64,000 nucleotides of DNA from Metapseudomonas boanensis (GTDB lineage Bacteria > Pseudomonadota > Gammaproteobacteria > Pseudomonadales > Pseudomonadaceae): positions 124,001-188,000 of the forward strand of contig NZ_JAGTIS010000001.1 of the NCBI RefSeq assembly GCF_018704125.1, given 5' to 3'. The position numbers were made by a program, and so were the translations under genes. Shown here one piece after another: positions 9,314 through 17,938 of this stretch (position 1 is the stretch's first letter; each line of letters opens with the position of its first letter). A model generated the notes under the pieces. It was not told the DNA's origin, ran no database searches, and saw only the letters and a list, made by a program, of their open reading frames with translations.

Positions 9314-10416
9314 TGCGCAGTGACACCGCGAACTACCGCGAAATCTTCCTCAACGACCTGCCGATGATGGACGCACGCGCGCCCGTCGAGTTCGCCAAGG
9401 GCGCATTCCCGTACACGGTAAACCTTCCGCTGATGACTGACATCGAGCGGCAGAAAGTCGGCACTTGCTACAAACAGCATGGCCAGGAAGCTGCCATTGC
9501 ACTCGGCCACCAGCTGGTCAGTGGTGACGTCAAGGCCGCGCGGGTCGAGGCTTGGGTCGCATTCGCCCAGGCCAATCCGCAGGGATACCTCTACTGTTTT
9601 CGTGGTGGCCTGCGTTCGCAGATCGTCCAGCAATGGTTGAAGGAAGCCGGCATCGACTACCCGCGGGTCAAGGGTGGTTACAAGGCGATGCGGACATTTC
9701 TCATGGAAACGACCCAGGACGCGGTGGCTCAGTGCGACTTCGTCCTGGTCGGTGGCCTGACCGGTACCGGTAAGACCGAGGTGATCGCTGCGCTGGCCAA
9801 CAGCCTCGACCTTGAGGGGCATGCCAATCACCGTGGCTCAAGCTTCGGCAAACGGGCCACGCCGCAACCACCACAGATCGAGTTCGAGAATCGTCTGGCC
9901 ATCGACATCCTGAAGAAGCGCGCTGCTGGTTTCGATCAGTTCGTGCTCGAGGACGAGGGGCGCATCGTCGGAAGCTGCTCGGTACCGCTGGAGCTTTACC
10001 AGGGGATGCAGCAGTACCCGCTGGTGTGGCTGGAAGACAGCTTCGAGAGTCGCGTCGAGCGCATCCGGCGCGATTACGTGGTCGACCTGTGTGCCGAGTT
10101 CATCGTCACCCACGGCGAGGAGCAGGGCTTCCCGCTGTTTGCCGAGCGCCTGCGCCAGAGTTTGTCGAACATCGTCAAGCGCCTGGGCGGGGAGCGCTAT
10201 CAGCGCATGGCCGCCTTGCTGGACCAGGCGCTCGATGAACAGGCCCGCAGCGGCGCCGTGGACCTTCATCGGGAGTGGATCAGCGGCCTGCTCAGCGAGT
10301 ACTACGACCCGATGTACGCCTTCCAGCGCGACAGCAAGGCGGAGCGTGTGGAGTTCGCTGGCGACCAGGCGGCCGTGCTGCAGTACCTGCACGAACGTCG
10401 GTCGGCGCAGCGCTAG
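9313..10416 (+). CDS. selU (mnmH): tRNA 2-selenouridine(34) synthase
   Basis: Converts 2-thiouridine at the tRNA wobble position to 2-selenouridine using selenophosphate, via a geranylated intermediate. It has 367 residues from the ATG at 9313, inside the selD stop (ATGA-type coupling); the frame is open further upstream but overlaps selD. An N-terminal rhodanese domain carries the active-site cysteine in [12 protein letters not shown] (about residue 95). A P-loop follows at [12 protein letters not shown] (about residue 147). With selD upstream and a selenate-type importer nearby, the block covers uptake, activation and use of selenium. selA/selB are not in the window. Confidence 0.95.
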   Translation: MRSDTANYREIFLNDLPMMDARAPVEFAKGAFPYTVNLPLMTDIERQKVGTCYKQHGQEAAIALGHQLVSGDVKAARVEAWVAFAQANPQGYLYCFRGGLRSQIVQQWLKEAGIDYPRVKGGYKAMRTFLMETTQDAVAQCDFVLVGGLTGTGKTEVIAALANSLDLEGHANHRGSSFGKRATPQPPQIEFENRLAIDILKKRAAGFDQFVLEDEGRIVGSCSVPLELYQGMQQYPLVWLEDSFESRVERIRRDYVVDLCAEFIVTHGEEQGFPLFAERLRQSLSNIVKRLGGERYQRMAALLDQALDEQARSGAVDLHREWISGLLSEYYDPMYAFQRDSKAERVEFAGDQAAVLQYLHERRSAQR

Positions 10417-10805
10417 GCCGAGCCGGCAGGAAGTTTGAGCAAGGTGCTAGCCGCGTCATGTCGACGGAAGAAGGTAAACAGCGGCACCGTTGCCAGGCTC
10501 GATCCGAGTGCAATCGCTACCGATAAGAGGAAGTGAGCCGGCTCGTAGTAAATCGTTGCCTCGCTTCTCATGGCGGCGACGCCGAGGTCCTGCATGGCCG
10601 TGAGGCCAATGACAATGGCCAGCGTGGACGAAACGAAATGATTGAGCCGCAGGCGTGGGGTGGCGAGGGGCAGCATGCCCAGGAGGGAGGTAGCCGGGAC
10701 CACTAGCAGGGATAGCGCCGTGGTCGGGACCTCATAGCTGATTTTTGGTTCATCGCGGAATCTGGGGGAGATGCGAGTTGACAGCCGGATAGCCGGTACT
10801 CTCTC

Positions 10806-10862
10806 TGTAGGAGCCAGCTTGCTGGCGAACATGCGCCATTCGCCAGCAAGCTGGCTCCTACA
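10806..10862. repeat. REP pair (REPIN-like) inside the ISL3 remnant
   Basis: A perfect 24-bp inverted repeat: arms at 10806-10829 and 10839-10862, separated by 9 bases. The arms begin tgtaggagccagcttgctgg and match the Pseudomonas REP pattern. It lies between the transposase fragment and the left terminal repeat, so it entered the element, or was brought in with its deletion. Confidence 0.85.
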
Positions 10863-10884
10863 AGGTTTCGCGCGCCTTCGATTC

Positions 10885-11230
10885 ACTCCGCCCGACAAGT
10901 CCGCCAAGGAGGTGTTGCAGGCTGCTTTCCGGGGAAGGCGGGAAGCCGGCGCCAGACAGTCGATCCGCTCGGATACGCGTCCGCAGTACAGGCAGTCGAC
11001 GCGACGCACCGGCAGTTGCAGCAGGACGCGCTGATCCTGCAGGTCACGATCCCGCACCTGGCGGATGTGCTGCTGCTCGTGGATCAACAGGTTGGGTTTG
11101 GCACGCGGCTGCAAATCGGTAAGCGCTCGGCTTGGGGCTCAAGACTGATCAGCAGGGTGTCGTGAGTGGATTGGCGACAGGCGACGACCTCGTAGCCTGG
11201 CCAGAAAGGGGCAAGATCAATAGGATGCAC
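10885..11230 (-). pseudogene. ISL3-family transposase N-terminal fragment, frameshifted
   Basis: From a GTG at 11230 the minus strand reads HPIDLAPFWPGYEVVACRQ and continues to about 11115, then the homologous frame shifts by one and reads NLLIHEQQHIRQVRDRDLQ, VLLQLPVRRVDCLYCGRVSE and LAPASRL. This matches the N-terminal zinc-binding and DNA-binding region of ISL3 transposases as I know them. The catalytic DDE core is absent. The gene is therefore dead; the right boundary is approximate. Confidence 0.7.
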
Positions 11231-11606
11231 GGCGACAGCAGGGGGTGGGGGTTGGGATGTTTGGCGATTGCCAATTTACCCACTTCCCCGACTGTCAACT
11301 CGCTCTTCCCCCAGACTCTGCGAAGAACCTGATTTTAATGGGGGCCTCGAAAGCCAGCATGGCGATGAAGTGCATCGCCCAGACTCCACCGCCCAGGCAA
11401 CAAGCGCTCAGCCAGCACCAACGCCAACGAGTCTCGCGTCGGCGTGAGCCCGCTATCCGCTCTGCCATGTCGAACGCGCAATAGCCGGCGTCTGAAGCTA
11501 CCAGGTAGGCCACGAGGATCAGCCAGGTGTTGTGCGTGCATGTCAGGAGGAGAAATCCGTCGCCCGCAGGCGGTTCGGCAGCAAAGCGCAAGCCCAGCCA
11601 GCCCAT

Positions 11607-11884
11607 ACGACATCCCCAGATAGTCGGATCAACTCCGCAGAAGGGTGGATGGCACTATGAGATCGGTACAGTCGATCGCACACAATAATTGGCACCATGG
11701 TGCCTGGCATCCCGGTGACCATACAGAAGGGATAGTCGGACGGTCCCTGGCGCTTTTGCAGCATCGGGTTACATAAACGCCGCGAATCTTCGCAGACAGT
11801 CACATACCGCTGGCCATAAATTGCGCCACTATCAGTCTGGCGCGTGGTCCGCCGGGTGCCGCATAACAAAAATGAGACCGATCC
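11607..11884. other. Intergenic region upstream of the MFS gene
   Basis: The 278 bases between the divergent MHYT remnant and the MFS gene. It presumably carried the MHYT promoter and carries that of the MFS gene. No clear operator or repeat was seen. Confidence 0.4.
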
Positions 11885-13210
11885 ATGCAACATTCCCCTC
11901 AAGCCGCAAATGCCTGGCGAGTCCTGTTCCTGCTGTTTCTGGCCAACCTGTTCAACTTCTTCGACCGGACCATTCCGGCGATCATCATCGAGCCAGTTCG
12001 CCATGAGTGGAGTCTCAGCGACTTCCAGCTGGGACTGATCGGGACCGCCTTCACCCTGGTCTATGCGATTGCCGGTGTCCCCTTGGGGCGCATGGCGGAT
12101 ACCGGCGCACGGCGGAAGATCATGGGCTGGGGCCTGGCTGTGTGGAGCGGGCTGACGGCGGTCAATGGCCTGGCTTGGAACTTCTGGAGCTTCCTGCTGG
12201 TGCGCATGGGCGTCGGTATTGGCGAAGCCAGTTACGCACCAGCAGCCAACTCGCTGATCGGTGACCTGTTTCCGGCCCACAAGCGCGCCCGCGCCATGGG
12301 GATCTTCATGCTCGGTCTGCCGCTCGGGCTGTTGCTGGCCTTCTTCACCATCGGCTCCATGGTCAAGGCGTTCGACAGCTGGCGCGCGCCATTCTTCATC
12401 GCGGCGATTCCCGGCCTGATCCTGGCGCTGTTCATGTTCTTCATCAAGGAGCCGGCTCGGGGCGCGGCGGAGAGCGTCAAGATCCAGACCACACCGCTGG
12501 ACCGCCCGTTGCGTAGGGTCCTGTCGATTCGCACCTTCTGGTGGCTGACCGTGGCCGGGCTGACCTACAACTTCGCTACCTATGCCTGCAACTCGTTCAT
12601 GGTGCCTATGCTCCAGCGTTATTTCCTGCTGCCGCTGGAGCAAGCCGCCATCGCCACCGGGGTCATCACTGGCCTTACCGGCTTGGTTGGTTTGACCCTG
12701 GGAGGTTGGCTGGCGGACCGTGCTCATCAGAAGTCCGAACGCGGTCGTTTGCTGCTGGCATCCTTCAGCATGCTGATGGCTGCCTTGTGCACGGGCTATG
12801 CATTGCTTTCTGGAAAGCTCGAGGTCGGCGTTTTCGTAGCGGTGTTCAGTGTGGGTTGGCTATTCGCCTACAACTTCTACCCCTGCGTCTACACCGCAAT
12901 CCAGGATGTGGTGGAGCCACGTCTACGCGCCACGGCGATGGCACTATTCTTCGCCGGCCTCTACCTGCTGGGAGGTGGCCTTGGTCCGGTAGTGGTGGGA
13001 ATCCTTTCCGACCATTATTCCCAGATGGCGATGCTGGCCGCAGGGGCGAGTGAGATGACCGAGGCGTTCAAGGCAGTAGGCTTGCACAACGCCATGTACC
13101 TGATTCCTGCGGCCCTGACCCTGACCATGCTGGCGCTGTTCCAGGCCGCACGTTGTTTCGTTCGTGATGCAACGACCATGCGCGAGGGGATGTTGGCGGC
13201 GGCGGTTTGA
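11885..13210 (+). CDS. Major facilitator superfamily transporter, spinster-like
   Basis: Inner-membrane secondary transporter, 441 residues with about 12 predicted helices. N-terminal helix 1 reads LFLANLFNFFDRTIPAIII, the loop 2-3 MFS motif is VPLGRMADTGARRKIMGWG, and helix 4/5 has RMGVGIGEASYAPAANSLI, typical of the spinster-like subgroup. The second half repeats the pattern (GGWLADRAHQKSERGRLLL). The substrate cannot be told from sequence; subgroup members move lipids, organic acids or drugs. It is a single-gene unit ending in a hairpin terminator, facing convergent rapA. Confidence 0.88.
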   Translation: MQHSPQAANAWRVLFLLFLANLFNFFDRTIPAIIIEPVRHEWSLSDFQLGLIGTAFTLVYAIAGVPLGRMADTGARRKIMGWGLAVWSGLTAVNGLAWNFWSFLLVRMGVGIGEASYAPAANSLIGDLFPAHKRARAMGIFMLGLPLGLLLAFFTIGSMVKAFDSWRAPFFIAAIPGLILALFMFFIKEPARGAAESVKIQTTPLDRPLRRVLSIRTFWWLTVAGLTYNFATYACNSFMVPMLQRYFLLPLEQAAIATGVITGLTGLVGLTLGGWLADRAHQKSERGRLLLASFSMLMAALCTGYALLSGKLEVGVFVAVFSVGWLFAYNFYPCVYTAIQDVVEPRLRATAMALFFAGLYLLGGGLGPVVVGILSDHYSQMAMLAAGASEMTEAFKAVGLHNAMYLIPAALTLTMLALFQAARCFVRDATTMREGMLAAAV

Positions 13211-13229
13211 GTCGAACGCCGGATACGAC

Positions 13230-13251
13230 AAGGCCCGCATTAGCGGGCCTT
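13230..13251. terminator. Hairpin terminator between the MFS gene and rapA
   Basis: Stem aaggcccgc / gcgggcctt with a 4-base loop followed by tgtttctg. It sits 20 bases after the MFS stop and before the convergent rapA stop, so it may serve both directions. Confidence 0.75.
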
Positions 13252-13298
13252 GTTTCTGTAGCTTGGGCTTTGCTCCGCCCAACCTTCCGGGAGCCCCG

Positions 13299-16148
13299 TC
13301 AGCCGGCTACCAGCACCCGGATCGACTCCAGGCGCAGGGCCGCTTTCTCCAGTAGTGCCAGGCCTTCCTCGCGCTGATGGCGCAGAGCCTCCAACTCGCT
13401 GTCACGCACACTTGGGTTCACGGCTTTCAACGCGGTCATGCGGGCCAGTTCCTCATCCAGTTCCGCAACCAGGCGGCGCTGGGCTTCGGCTACGCGTTCG
13501 GCATGGCGCGGCGCGATCTTGGCCTCGGCGGCGTTGATCTGGGCCGAGAGCACATCGCGCTGGGCCTGCACGAACTTGTTGGCGCTGCCACGCGGGACGC
13601 TTTCCAGCTGGTCGTTGAGGGTGTCGAACCCGACCTTCGAGGCCAGGTCGTTGCCATTGGCGTCCAGCAGGCAACGCAATGCCTTTGGCGGCAGGAAGCG
13701 GCCGAGTTGCAGGGCACGCGGTGCCACTACCTCACTCACATAGAGCAATTCCAGCAGAACCGTACCGGGTTTGAGCGCCTTGTTCTTGATCAGCGCCACG
13801 GCAGTGTTGCCCATGGAACCGGACAGCACCAGGTCCATACCGCCTTGCACCATGGGGTGTTCCCAGGTGAGGAATTGCATGTCCTCGCGGGCCAGTGCCT
13901 GGTTGCGGTCGTAGGTGACGGTCACGCCTTCGTCGTCGCCCAGTGGGAAGCCGGCATCCAGCATCTTCTCGCCAGGCTTGAGCACCAGGGCATTTTCCGA
14001 GTGGTCCTCGCTGTCGATGCCGAACGCTTCGAACAGGGCTTCCATGTAGATCGGCAGGGCGAACTGGTCATCCTGCTCGACGATTTCCTCGACAAGGCGC
14101 TCACCTTCGCCAGCGCCACCGGAGTTGAGCTCCAGCAAGCGGTCGCGGCCGCTGTGGAGTTCACCTTCCAGGCGTTTGCGCTCGCTCTCGGCCTCGGCGA
14201 CCAGCGTTTCCCAAGCACCATCATTGCCGGCTTCCAGCAACGGAAGCAGGCGCGGGCCAAACTGATGCTGCAGGGCGTTGCCGGTGGGGCAGGTGGCCAG
14301 GAACGAATTGAGCGCTTGGTGGTACCACTGGAACAGGCGTTCCTGTGGGCTGCCTTCCAGGTAGGGCACATGCAGCTGGATGGTGTGCTTCTGGCCGATC
14401 CGGTCGAGACGTCCGATACGCTGTTCCAGCAGGTCCGGGTGGGCCGGCAGGTCGAACAGCACCAGGTGGTGGGCAAACTGGAAGTTACGGCCTTCACTGC
14501 CGATTTCCGAGCAGATCAGCACCTGGGCACCGAACTCTTCGTCGGCGAAGTAGGCGGCCGCGCGGTCACGCTCGAGAATGCTCATGCCTTCGTGGAACAC
14601 CGTGGCCGGAATGCCAGAGCGCACGCGCAGCGCGTCTTCCAGGTCCAGTGCGGTTTCCGCGTGGGCGCAAATTACCAGCACCTTGAACTTCTTGAGCATC
14701 TTCAGGGTGTCGATCAGCCAGTCGACGCGCGGGTCGAAACGCCACCAGCGCTCGGCCTCGTCGCCGTCTTCCTGTTGCGACTGGAAGCTGACTTCCGGGT
14801 ACAGGTCAGGATGATCGCCAATGGGCAGCTCCATGTACTCCGAAGGGTTCGGCAGCGGGTACGGATGCAGTTGGCGCTCTGGGAAGCCTTGAACGGCTGC
14901 ACGGGTATTGCGGAACAGCACGCGACCGGTACCGTGGCGGTCCAGCAGTTCACGGACCAGCCGCGGAGACGCCTCGGCGTCGCCGGCGTCGAGGGCATCG
15001 AGCAGACTTTCGCCTTCGTCGCCCAGGAAGCCCTTGATGGTTTTCTGCGCGGTCGCGCTCAAACGGCCCTGATCCAGCAGCTCCTGCACCGCTTCGGCAA
15101 CAGGGCGGTAGTTGGCACTTTCGGCACGGAAGGCGTCCAGGTCATGGAAGCGGCTCGGGTCGAGTAGGCGCAGGCGGGCGAAGTGGCTTTCCAGACCCAA
15201 CTGCTCCGGGGTCGCGGTCAGCAGAAGCACGCCGGGGATGACCTCGGCCAGCTGCTCGACGAGTTGGTATTCAGGGCTCGCCTGTTCCGGGTGCCAGACC
15301 AGGTGGTGGGCTTCGTCCACCACCAGCAAGTCCCAGCCGGCGGCAAAGGCTGCGTCCTGCGCACGTTCGCTGCTCTTCAGCCATTCCAGGGACACCAGCG
15401 CCAACTGGCTATCCTCGAAGGGGTTGTCGGCATCGCTCTCGAGGAAGCGCTCGGCGTCGAACAGGGCCACCTGCAGGTTGAAGCGGCGGCGCATTTCTAC
15501 CAGCCACTGATGCTGGAGGTTCTCCGGAACCAGGATGAGCACGCGGCTGGCACGGCCGGACAGCAGTTGGCGGTGGATCACCAGGCCCGCCTCGATGGTT
15601 TTGCCCAGGCCCACTTCGTCGGCCAGCAACACGCGTGGCGCAACACGGTCGGCGACTTCGCGGGCAATGTGCAACTGGTGCGCGATCGGTTGCGCACGCG
15701 CGCCACCCAGCCCCCAGAGCGGCGCTTGCAGCAGGCGCGAACGATGCTCCAAGCTGTGGTAGCGCAGGGCGAACCAGTTCAGCGGGTCGATCTGGCCGGC
15801 GAACAGCCGATCACTGGCCAGGCGGAACTGGATGAAGTTGGACAGCTGGGTTTCCGGGACGGTGCGCGGCTCGTTCTGGGCGGTGATGCCGTGATAGACC
15901 AGCAGTCCGTCGATATCCTCGACTTCCTGCACGCTCAGCTTCCAGCCGTCGAAGTGAGTGATCTCGTCCCCTGGGGCGAAGCGCACCCGCGTCAGCGGGG
16001 CATTGCGCAGCGCGTACTGGCGAGTATCGCCAGTGGCCGGGTAGAGCACAGTGAGCAGGCGCCCATCCGTTGCCAGGATGGTTCCGAGCCCAAGCTCCGC
16101 TTCGCTGTCACTGATCCAGCGTTGCCCCGGTTGATACTGCTGCGCCAT
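13299..16148 (-). CDS. rapA: RNA polymerase-associated ATPase RapA (SWI2/SNF2 family)
   Basis: ATP-driven remodeller that recycles stalled or post-termination RNA polymerase, 949 residues, close to the usual length. The N-terminal RNAP-binding Tudor-like region begins [19 protein letters not shown]. Motif I is [16 protein letters not shown] (residues about 174-189), motif II is [10 protein letters not shown], motif III is [11 protein letters not shown], and the C-terminal helicase lobe has [18 protein letters not shown] and [10 protein letters not shown]. It is transcribed alone from an ATG at 16148, divergent from the small gene at 16303. Confidence 0.97.
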   Translation of the reverse strand: MAQQYQPGQRWISDSEAELGLGTILATDGRLLTVLYPATGDTRQYALRNAPLTRVRFAPGDEITHFDGWKLSVQEVEDIDGLLVYHGITAQNEPRTVPETQLSNFIQFRLASDRLFAGQIDPLNWFALRYHSLEHRSRLLQAPLWGLGGARAQPIAHQLHIAREVADRVAPRVLLADEVGLGKTIEAGLVIHRQLLSGRASRVLILVPENLQHQWLVEMRRRFNLQVALFDAERFLESDADNPFEDSQLALVSLEWLKSSERAQDAAFAAGWDLLVVDEAHHLVWHPEQASPEYQLVEQLAEVIPGVLLLTATPEQLGLESHFARLRLLDPSRFHDLDAFRAESANYRPVAEAVQELLDQGRLSATAQKTIKGFLGDEGESLLDALDAGDAEASPRLVRELLDRHGTGRVLFRNTRAAVQGFPERQLHPYPLPNPSEYMELPIGDHPDLYPEVSFQSQQEDGDEAERWWRFDPRVDWLIDTLKMLKKFKVLVICAHAETALDLEDALRVRSGIPATVFHEGMSILERDRAAAYFADEEFGAQVLICSEIGSEGRNFQFAHHLVLFDLPAHPDLLEQRIGRLDRIGQKHTIQLHVPYLEGSPQERLFQWYHQALNSFLATCPTGNALQHQFGPRLLPLLEAGNDGAWETLVAEAESERKRLEGELHSGRDRLLELNSGGAGEGERLVEEIVEQDDQFALPIYMEALFEAFGIDSEDHSENALVLKPGEKMLDAGFPLGDDEGVTVTYDRNQALAREDMQFLTWEHPMVQGGMDLVLSGSMGNTAVALIKNKALKPGTVLLELLYVSEVVAPRALQLGRFLPPKALRCLLDANGNDLASKVGFDTLNDQLESVPRGSANKFVQAQRDVLSAQINAAEAKIAPRHAERVAEAQRRLVAELDEELARMTALKAVNPSVRDSELEALRHQREEGLALLEKAALRLESIRVLVAG

Positions 16149-16302
16149 GCGTGTCTCCCCTGCTGTGAAAAAAGCCGACTATGTTAACGGAACGCCGAGC
16201 GCAGGGCGACGAGCCTGCGGGCCGTATGTCCGCAAAAGTTTAGCGAGCGACTTTAAAGTCGCTGCCGGAACAGCCGACAGACTGACCAAAGGAGGGCGCC
16301 GA

Positions 16303-16599
16303 ATGTTGCCACCGATTCCCCAAGGCCTGGTGCAGGTCACTGCCCAGCAGGATGTGGTCAAGTCGCGCCTGGACATTCCCCCGGTCACCCCGGTGCAGGA
16401 AGGTGCCAGGGAAAGCGAGGTCGGCCTCGACCGGCGGCACCCCCAGGAGGCGGAAGAGATGTTGCGTGAGGAGCAGCGGCGCCGCCAGCGGCGTGGCTAC
16501 ACGCCCCAGGAGCTGGCTGATTTGTCGGTGAATGAGGAGGACCAGGCTGAACTTCGGGATCTGCCCCGTCAGGGGCTCTGGGTGGATGTGAAGGTCTGA
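16303..16599 (+). CDS. Conserved small hypothetical protein upstream of the AlkB-family gene
   Basis: A soluble, highly charged protein of 98 residues. The ATG at 16303 has a strong ribosome site (AAAGGAGGG), so it is preferred over the open frame extending to 16147. Sequence shows PPIPQGLVQVTAQQDVV, an Arg/Glu-rich helix (MLREEQRRRQRRGYTP) and a C-terminal LWVDVKV. Proteins like this occur beside the alkB-type gene in P. aeruginosa and have been misnamed aspartate-semialdehyde dehydrogenase in databases; nothing here supports that enzyme. Function unknown. Confidence 0.75.
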   Translation: MLPPIPQGLVQVTAQQDVVKSRLDIPPVTPVQEGARESEVGLDRRHPQEAEEMLREEQRRRQRRGYTPQELADLSVNEEDQAELRDLPRQGLWVDVKV

Positions 16600-16641
16600 G
16601 GCGAGCAGAATGGGCCGTCCCCTTTATCGAGTCACATCGCG

Positions 16642-17238
16642 GTGGATCTGTTCAGCGATATTCCCTTGACCCTGCCTGACGCTGAGTTGCGCTACGAGCC
16701 GAACTTCCTGTCGCCCGAAGAGGCCAACGGCTGGATGGAGCGCTTGTGCGCGGAAACGCCCTGGGAGCAACCGCAGGTGTTTTTGCATGGCCGCTATTAT
16801 CCGGTGCCGCGCCTGGTGACCTGGTACGGGGACCCTGAGGCCAGCTACTGTTATTCCGGACTGACTCACCAGCCGCTGCCCTGGACCCCGCTGCTGGTGC
16901 TGGTGCGCGATAGGGTGCAGGGAGCCGTCGGACAGCCGTTCAATGGTGTGCTGCTCAACTATTACCGCGATGGCCAGGACTCCATGGGCTGGCACAGCGA
17001 CGATGAGCCTGAATTGGGGCCAAACCCTGTGGTTGCCTCGTTGAACCTCGGGGGCACGCGCCGCTTCGACCTTCGCCGCAAGGGCTCCACCCGCATCGAA
17101 CACTCCCTGGACCTCGCCAACGGCTCGCTGCTGGTCATGGCCGGGCCGACGCAGCATTATTGGCAGCATCAGGTGGCGAAGATCCGAAGTGTCTGCGCGC
17201 CACGCCTCAACCTCACTTTCCGTTGGATACGTCAATGA
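16642..17238 (+). CDS. AlkB-family 2-oxoglutarate/Fe(II)-dependent dioxygenase (DNA/RNA demethylase-like)
   Basis: Predicted to reverse N-alkyl damage on nucleic acid bases by oxidative demethylation, 198 residues, starting at a GTG. The jelly-roll core shows NYYRDGQDSMGWHSDDEPEL with the iron-binding HxD, a distal histidine in PTQHYWQHQV, and the 2-oxoglutarate arginine pair in RLNLTFRWI. The compact size and the GRYYPVPRLVTWYGD segment resemble the ABH2/AlkB2-like subgroup rather than E. coli AlkB. The downstream small gene overlaps its stop. An adaptive-response promoter could not be recognised. Confidence 0.9.
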   Translation: MDLFSDIPLTLPDAELRYEPNFLSPEEANGWMERLCAETPWEQPQVFLHGRYYPVPRLVTWYGDPEASYCYSGLTHQPLPWTPLLVLVRDRVQGAVGQPFNGVLLNYYRDGQDSMGWHSDDEPELGPNPVVASLNLGGTRRFDLRRKGSTRIEHSLDLANGSLLVMAGPTQHYWQHQVAKIRSVCAPRLNLTFRWIRQ

Positions 17239-17396
17239 GCAATGACGAGAATTTGATCGACTTCGGTGCCGAGCGCGACAAACGCATCCACGATCTGCAT
17301 GAGCGCCGCCTCAACGACGTACGCAAGGCTTTCGAGCAGGCGATGCCGCTGACCAAGGGCAAGAAAAAGTCGGCCAAGAAGCCGAAGAAGCGCTGA
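17235..17396 (+). CDS. Small basic protein coupled to the AlkB-family gene
   Basis: A 53-residue peptide with start ATG overlapping the preceding stop (ATGA). It begins SNDENLIDFGAERDKRIHDL and ends in a lysine-rich tail (KGKKKSAKKPKKR). The strict coupling and protein-like acidic-then-basic layout favour a real gene. The basic tail suggests nucleic-acid contact, which is inference. No family was recognised. Confidence 0.7.
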   Translation: MSNDENLIDFGAERDKRIHDLHERRLNDVRKAFEQAMPLTKGKKKSAKKPKKR

Positions 17397-17706
17397 CGGT
17401 CATCTGACCCCTTATCCCCATGAAGGGGCGGACGGGGGAGGTCGGGCAGTTCTGTGGCTTGCTGGGCCAATGAATTTGCCTCACAAGTCCTGCGCCATTG
17501 TCGAGATTGATCGCCCATAGGTTGTGCAGGGCCGAGTGGCGAAGCCCAACAATTGCTGTTTCCGAAGCCCGGGTCGTTGGGCTCCATTGCATTCAGCCCA
17601 ACTGCTGATCGCCGCGAATGTACTCGCACCTCCCAGCTCTCGAGCCCCCATAAAAATTGACCTGCGTCAGTGTCTTGGCGGCCTTCGCCGTGGCGCTCTG
17701 CGGCCA
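17397..17706. other. Intergenic region between the AlkB operon and the CcoM-like gene
   Basis: About 310 bases without a credible gene. It holds a copy of the gcccaac/gttgggc repeat (17544-17583) and a weaker ANR-like sequence ttgacctgcgtcag at 17657-17670. Confidence 0.5.
17544..17583. repeat. Short intergenic inverted repeat with gcccaac/gttgggc arms, copy 2
   Basis: The arms gcccaac (17544-17550) and gttgggc (17576-17582) enclose tccgaagcccgggtc. It resembles the copy at 2972-3028, including gcccaacaat at one end and tcgttgggct at the other. It lies in intergenic DNA like the first. Confidence 0.5.
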
Positions 17707-17720
17707 TTGACCCAGATCAA
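17707..17720 (+). promoter_or_regulatory. ANR/FNR-type binding site upstream of the CcoM-like gene
   Basis: TTGACCCAGATCAA differs by one base from the consensus TTGAT-N4-ATCAA bound by ANR and DNR. It lies about 70 bases before the start codon, a suitable place for activation. It implies induction at low oxygen, which fits a cbb3 oxidase subunit. Confidence 0.75.
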
Positions 17721-17788
17721 TTTCCCATCGCTGCCGCGCGGCTAACTTGAACCCATCGAAGCAACAACGCTGAAGCAGGAGGCAGGTC

Positions 17789-17905
17789 ATGTTCGTCGAT
17801 GCAGTGGTTCTCGCCGGTATTGGCACCGTCGGTCTCATGGTCGCCTTCTTCGTAGGCGTCGGTTACTTCATCTGGAAAGACTCGCATAAGCGCAAGCCGC
17901 GCTGA
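17789..17905 (+). CDS. ccoM: CcoM-like small membrane subunit of cbb3-type cytochrome c oxidase
   Basis: A 38-residue single-helix peptide, too short for standard ORF cut-offs. The helix runs AVVLAGIGTVGLMVAFFVGVG and is followed by YFIWKDSHKRKPR, with positive charges on the cytoplasmic side. It resembles the small CcoM subunit described in the P. stutzeri cbb3 oxidase. The ribosome site is a strong AGGAGG at 17777-17782. An ANR box lies upstream and a terminator downstream, so it is a stand-alone oxygen-responsive unit, away from the ccoNOQP operon. The family assignment rests on recalled similarity and context. Confidence 0.75.
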   Translation: MFVDAVVLAGIGTVGLMVAFFVGVGYFIWKDSHKRKPR

Positions 17906-17938
17906 GTCCACCAGGTTTACAGGCACGCAAGGCACCTC

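Larger units (their letters stand above)
10747..11329 (-). mobile_element. Internally deleted ISL3-family insertion element with terminal inverted repeats and 8-bp target duplication
   Basis: Both ends begin GGTTC inward. The inverted repeats can be aligned over about 40 bp with some seven mismatches and share TCTGGGGGA and GCGAGTTGACAG. The flanks are tgattttt (10739-10746) and tgatttta (11330-11337), an 8-bp target duplication with one difference; 8 bp is the usual ISL3 length. Inside are a fragment of an ISL3 transposase and a REP pair. At 583 bp it cannot encode a whole transposase (usually over 400 residues), so it is a non-autonomous derivative. Insertion interrupted the MHYT gene. Confidence 0.85.
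10413..11606 (-). pseudogene. MHYT-domain integral membrane protein gene, disrupted by an ISL3-type insertion
   Basis: Two halves of one membrane protein flank a 583-bp insertion. The upstream half (11606 to about 11330) has TM1, TM2 and the motif GVWAMHFIAMLAF. The downstream half (about 10738 to 10413) continues with ISYEVPTTALSLL, a degenerate second motif (GLTAMQDLGVAAMR in place of MHYT) and YYEPAHFLLSVAIAL. Removing the insertion and one 8-bp target copy leaves 603 bases, a continuous 200-residue frame reading APIKISYEV across the scar. Even repaired, the protein stops after about five helices, short of a full MHYT domain and without GGDEF/EAL, so decay probably began earlier. The stop overlaps the 3' end of selU tail to tail. 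P. aeruginosa has an MHYT-GGDEF-EAL gene (nbdA) in a comparable neighbourhood; relation to it is inference. Confidence 0.85.

Noticed and set aside
10413-11114. A single 233-codon minus-strand gene reading through the IS boundary
   Set aside because: It joins transposase fragment, REP sequence and the MHYT tail; inverted repeats and target duplication show it is composite.
13377-15167. 596-codon open frame antisense to rapA
   Set aside because: Fully within rapA on the other strand; composition typical of GC-rich shadows.
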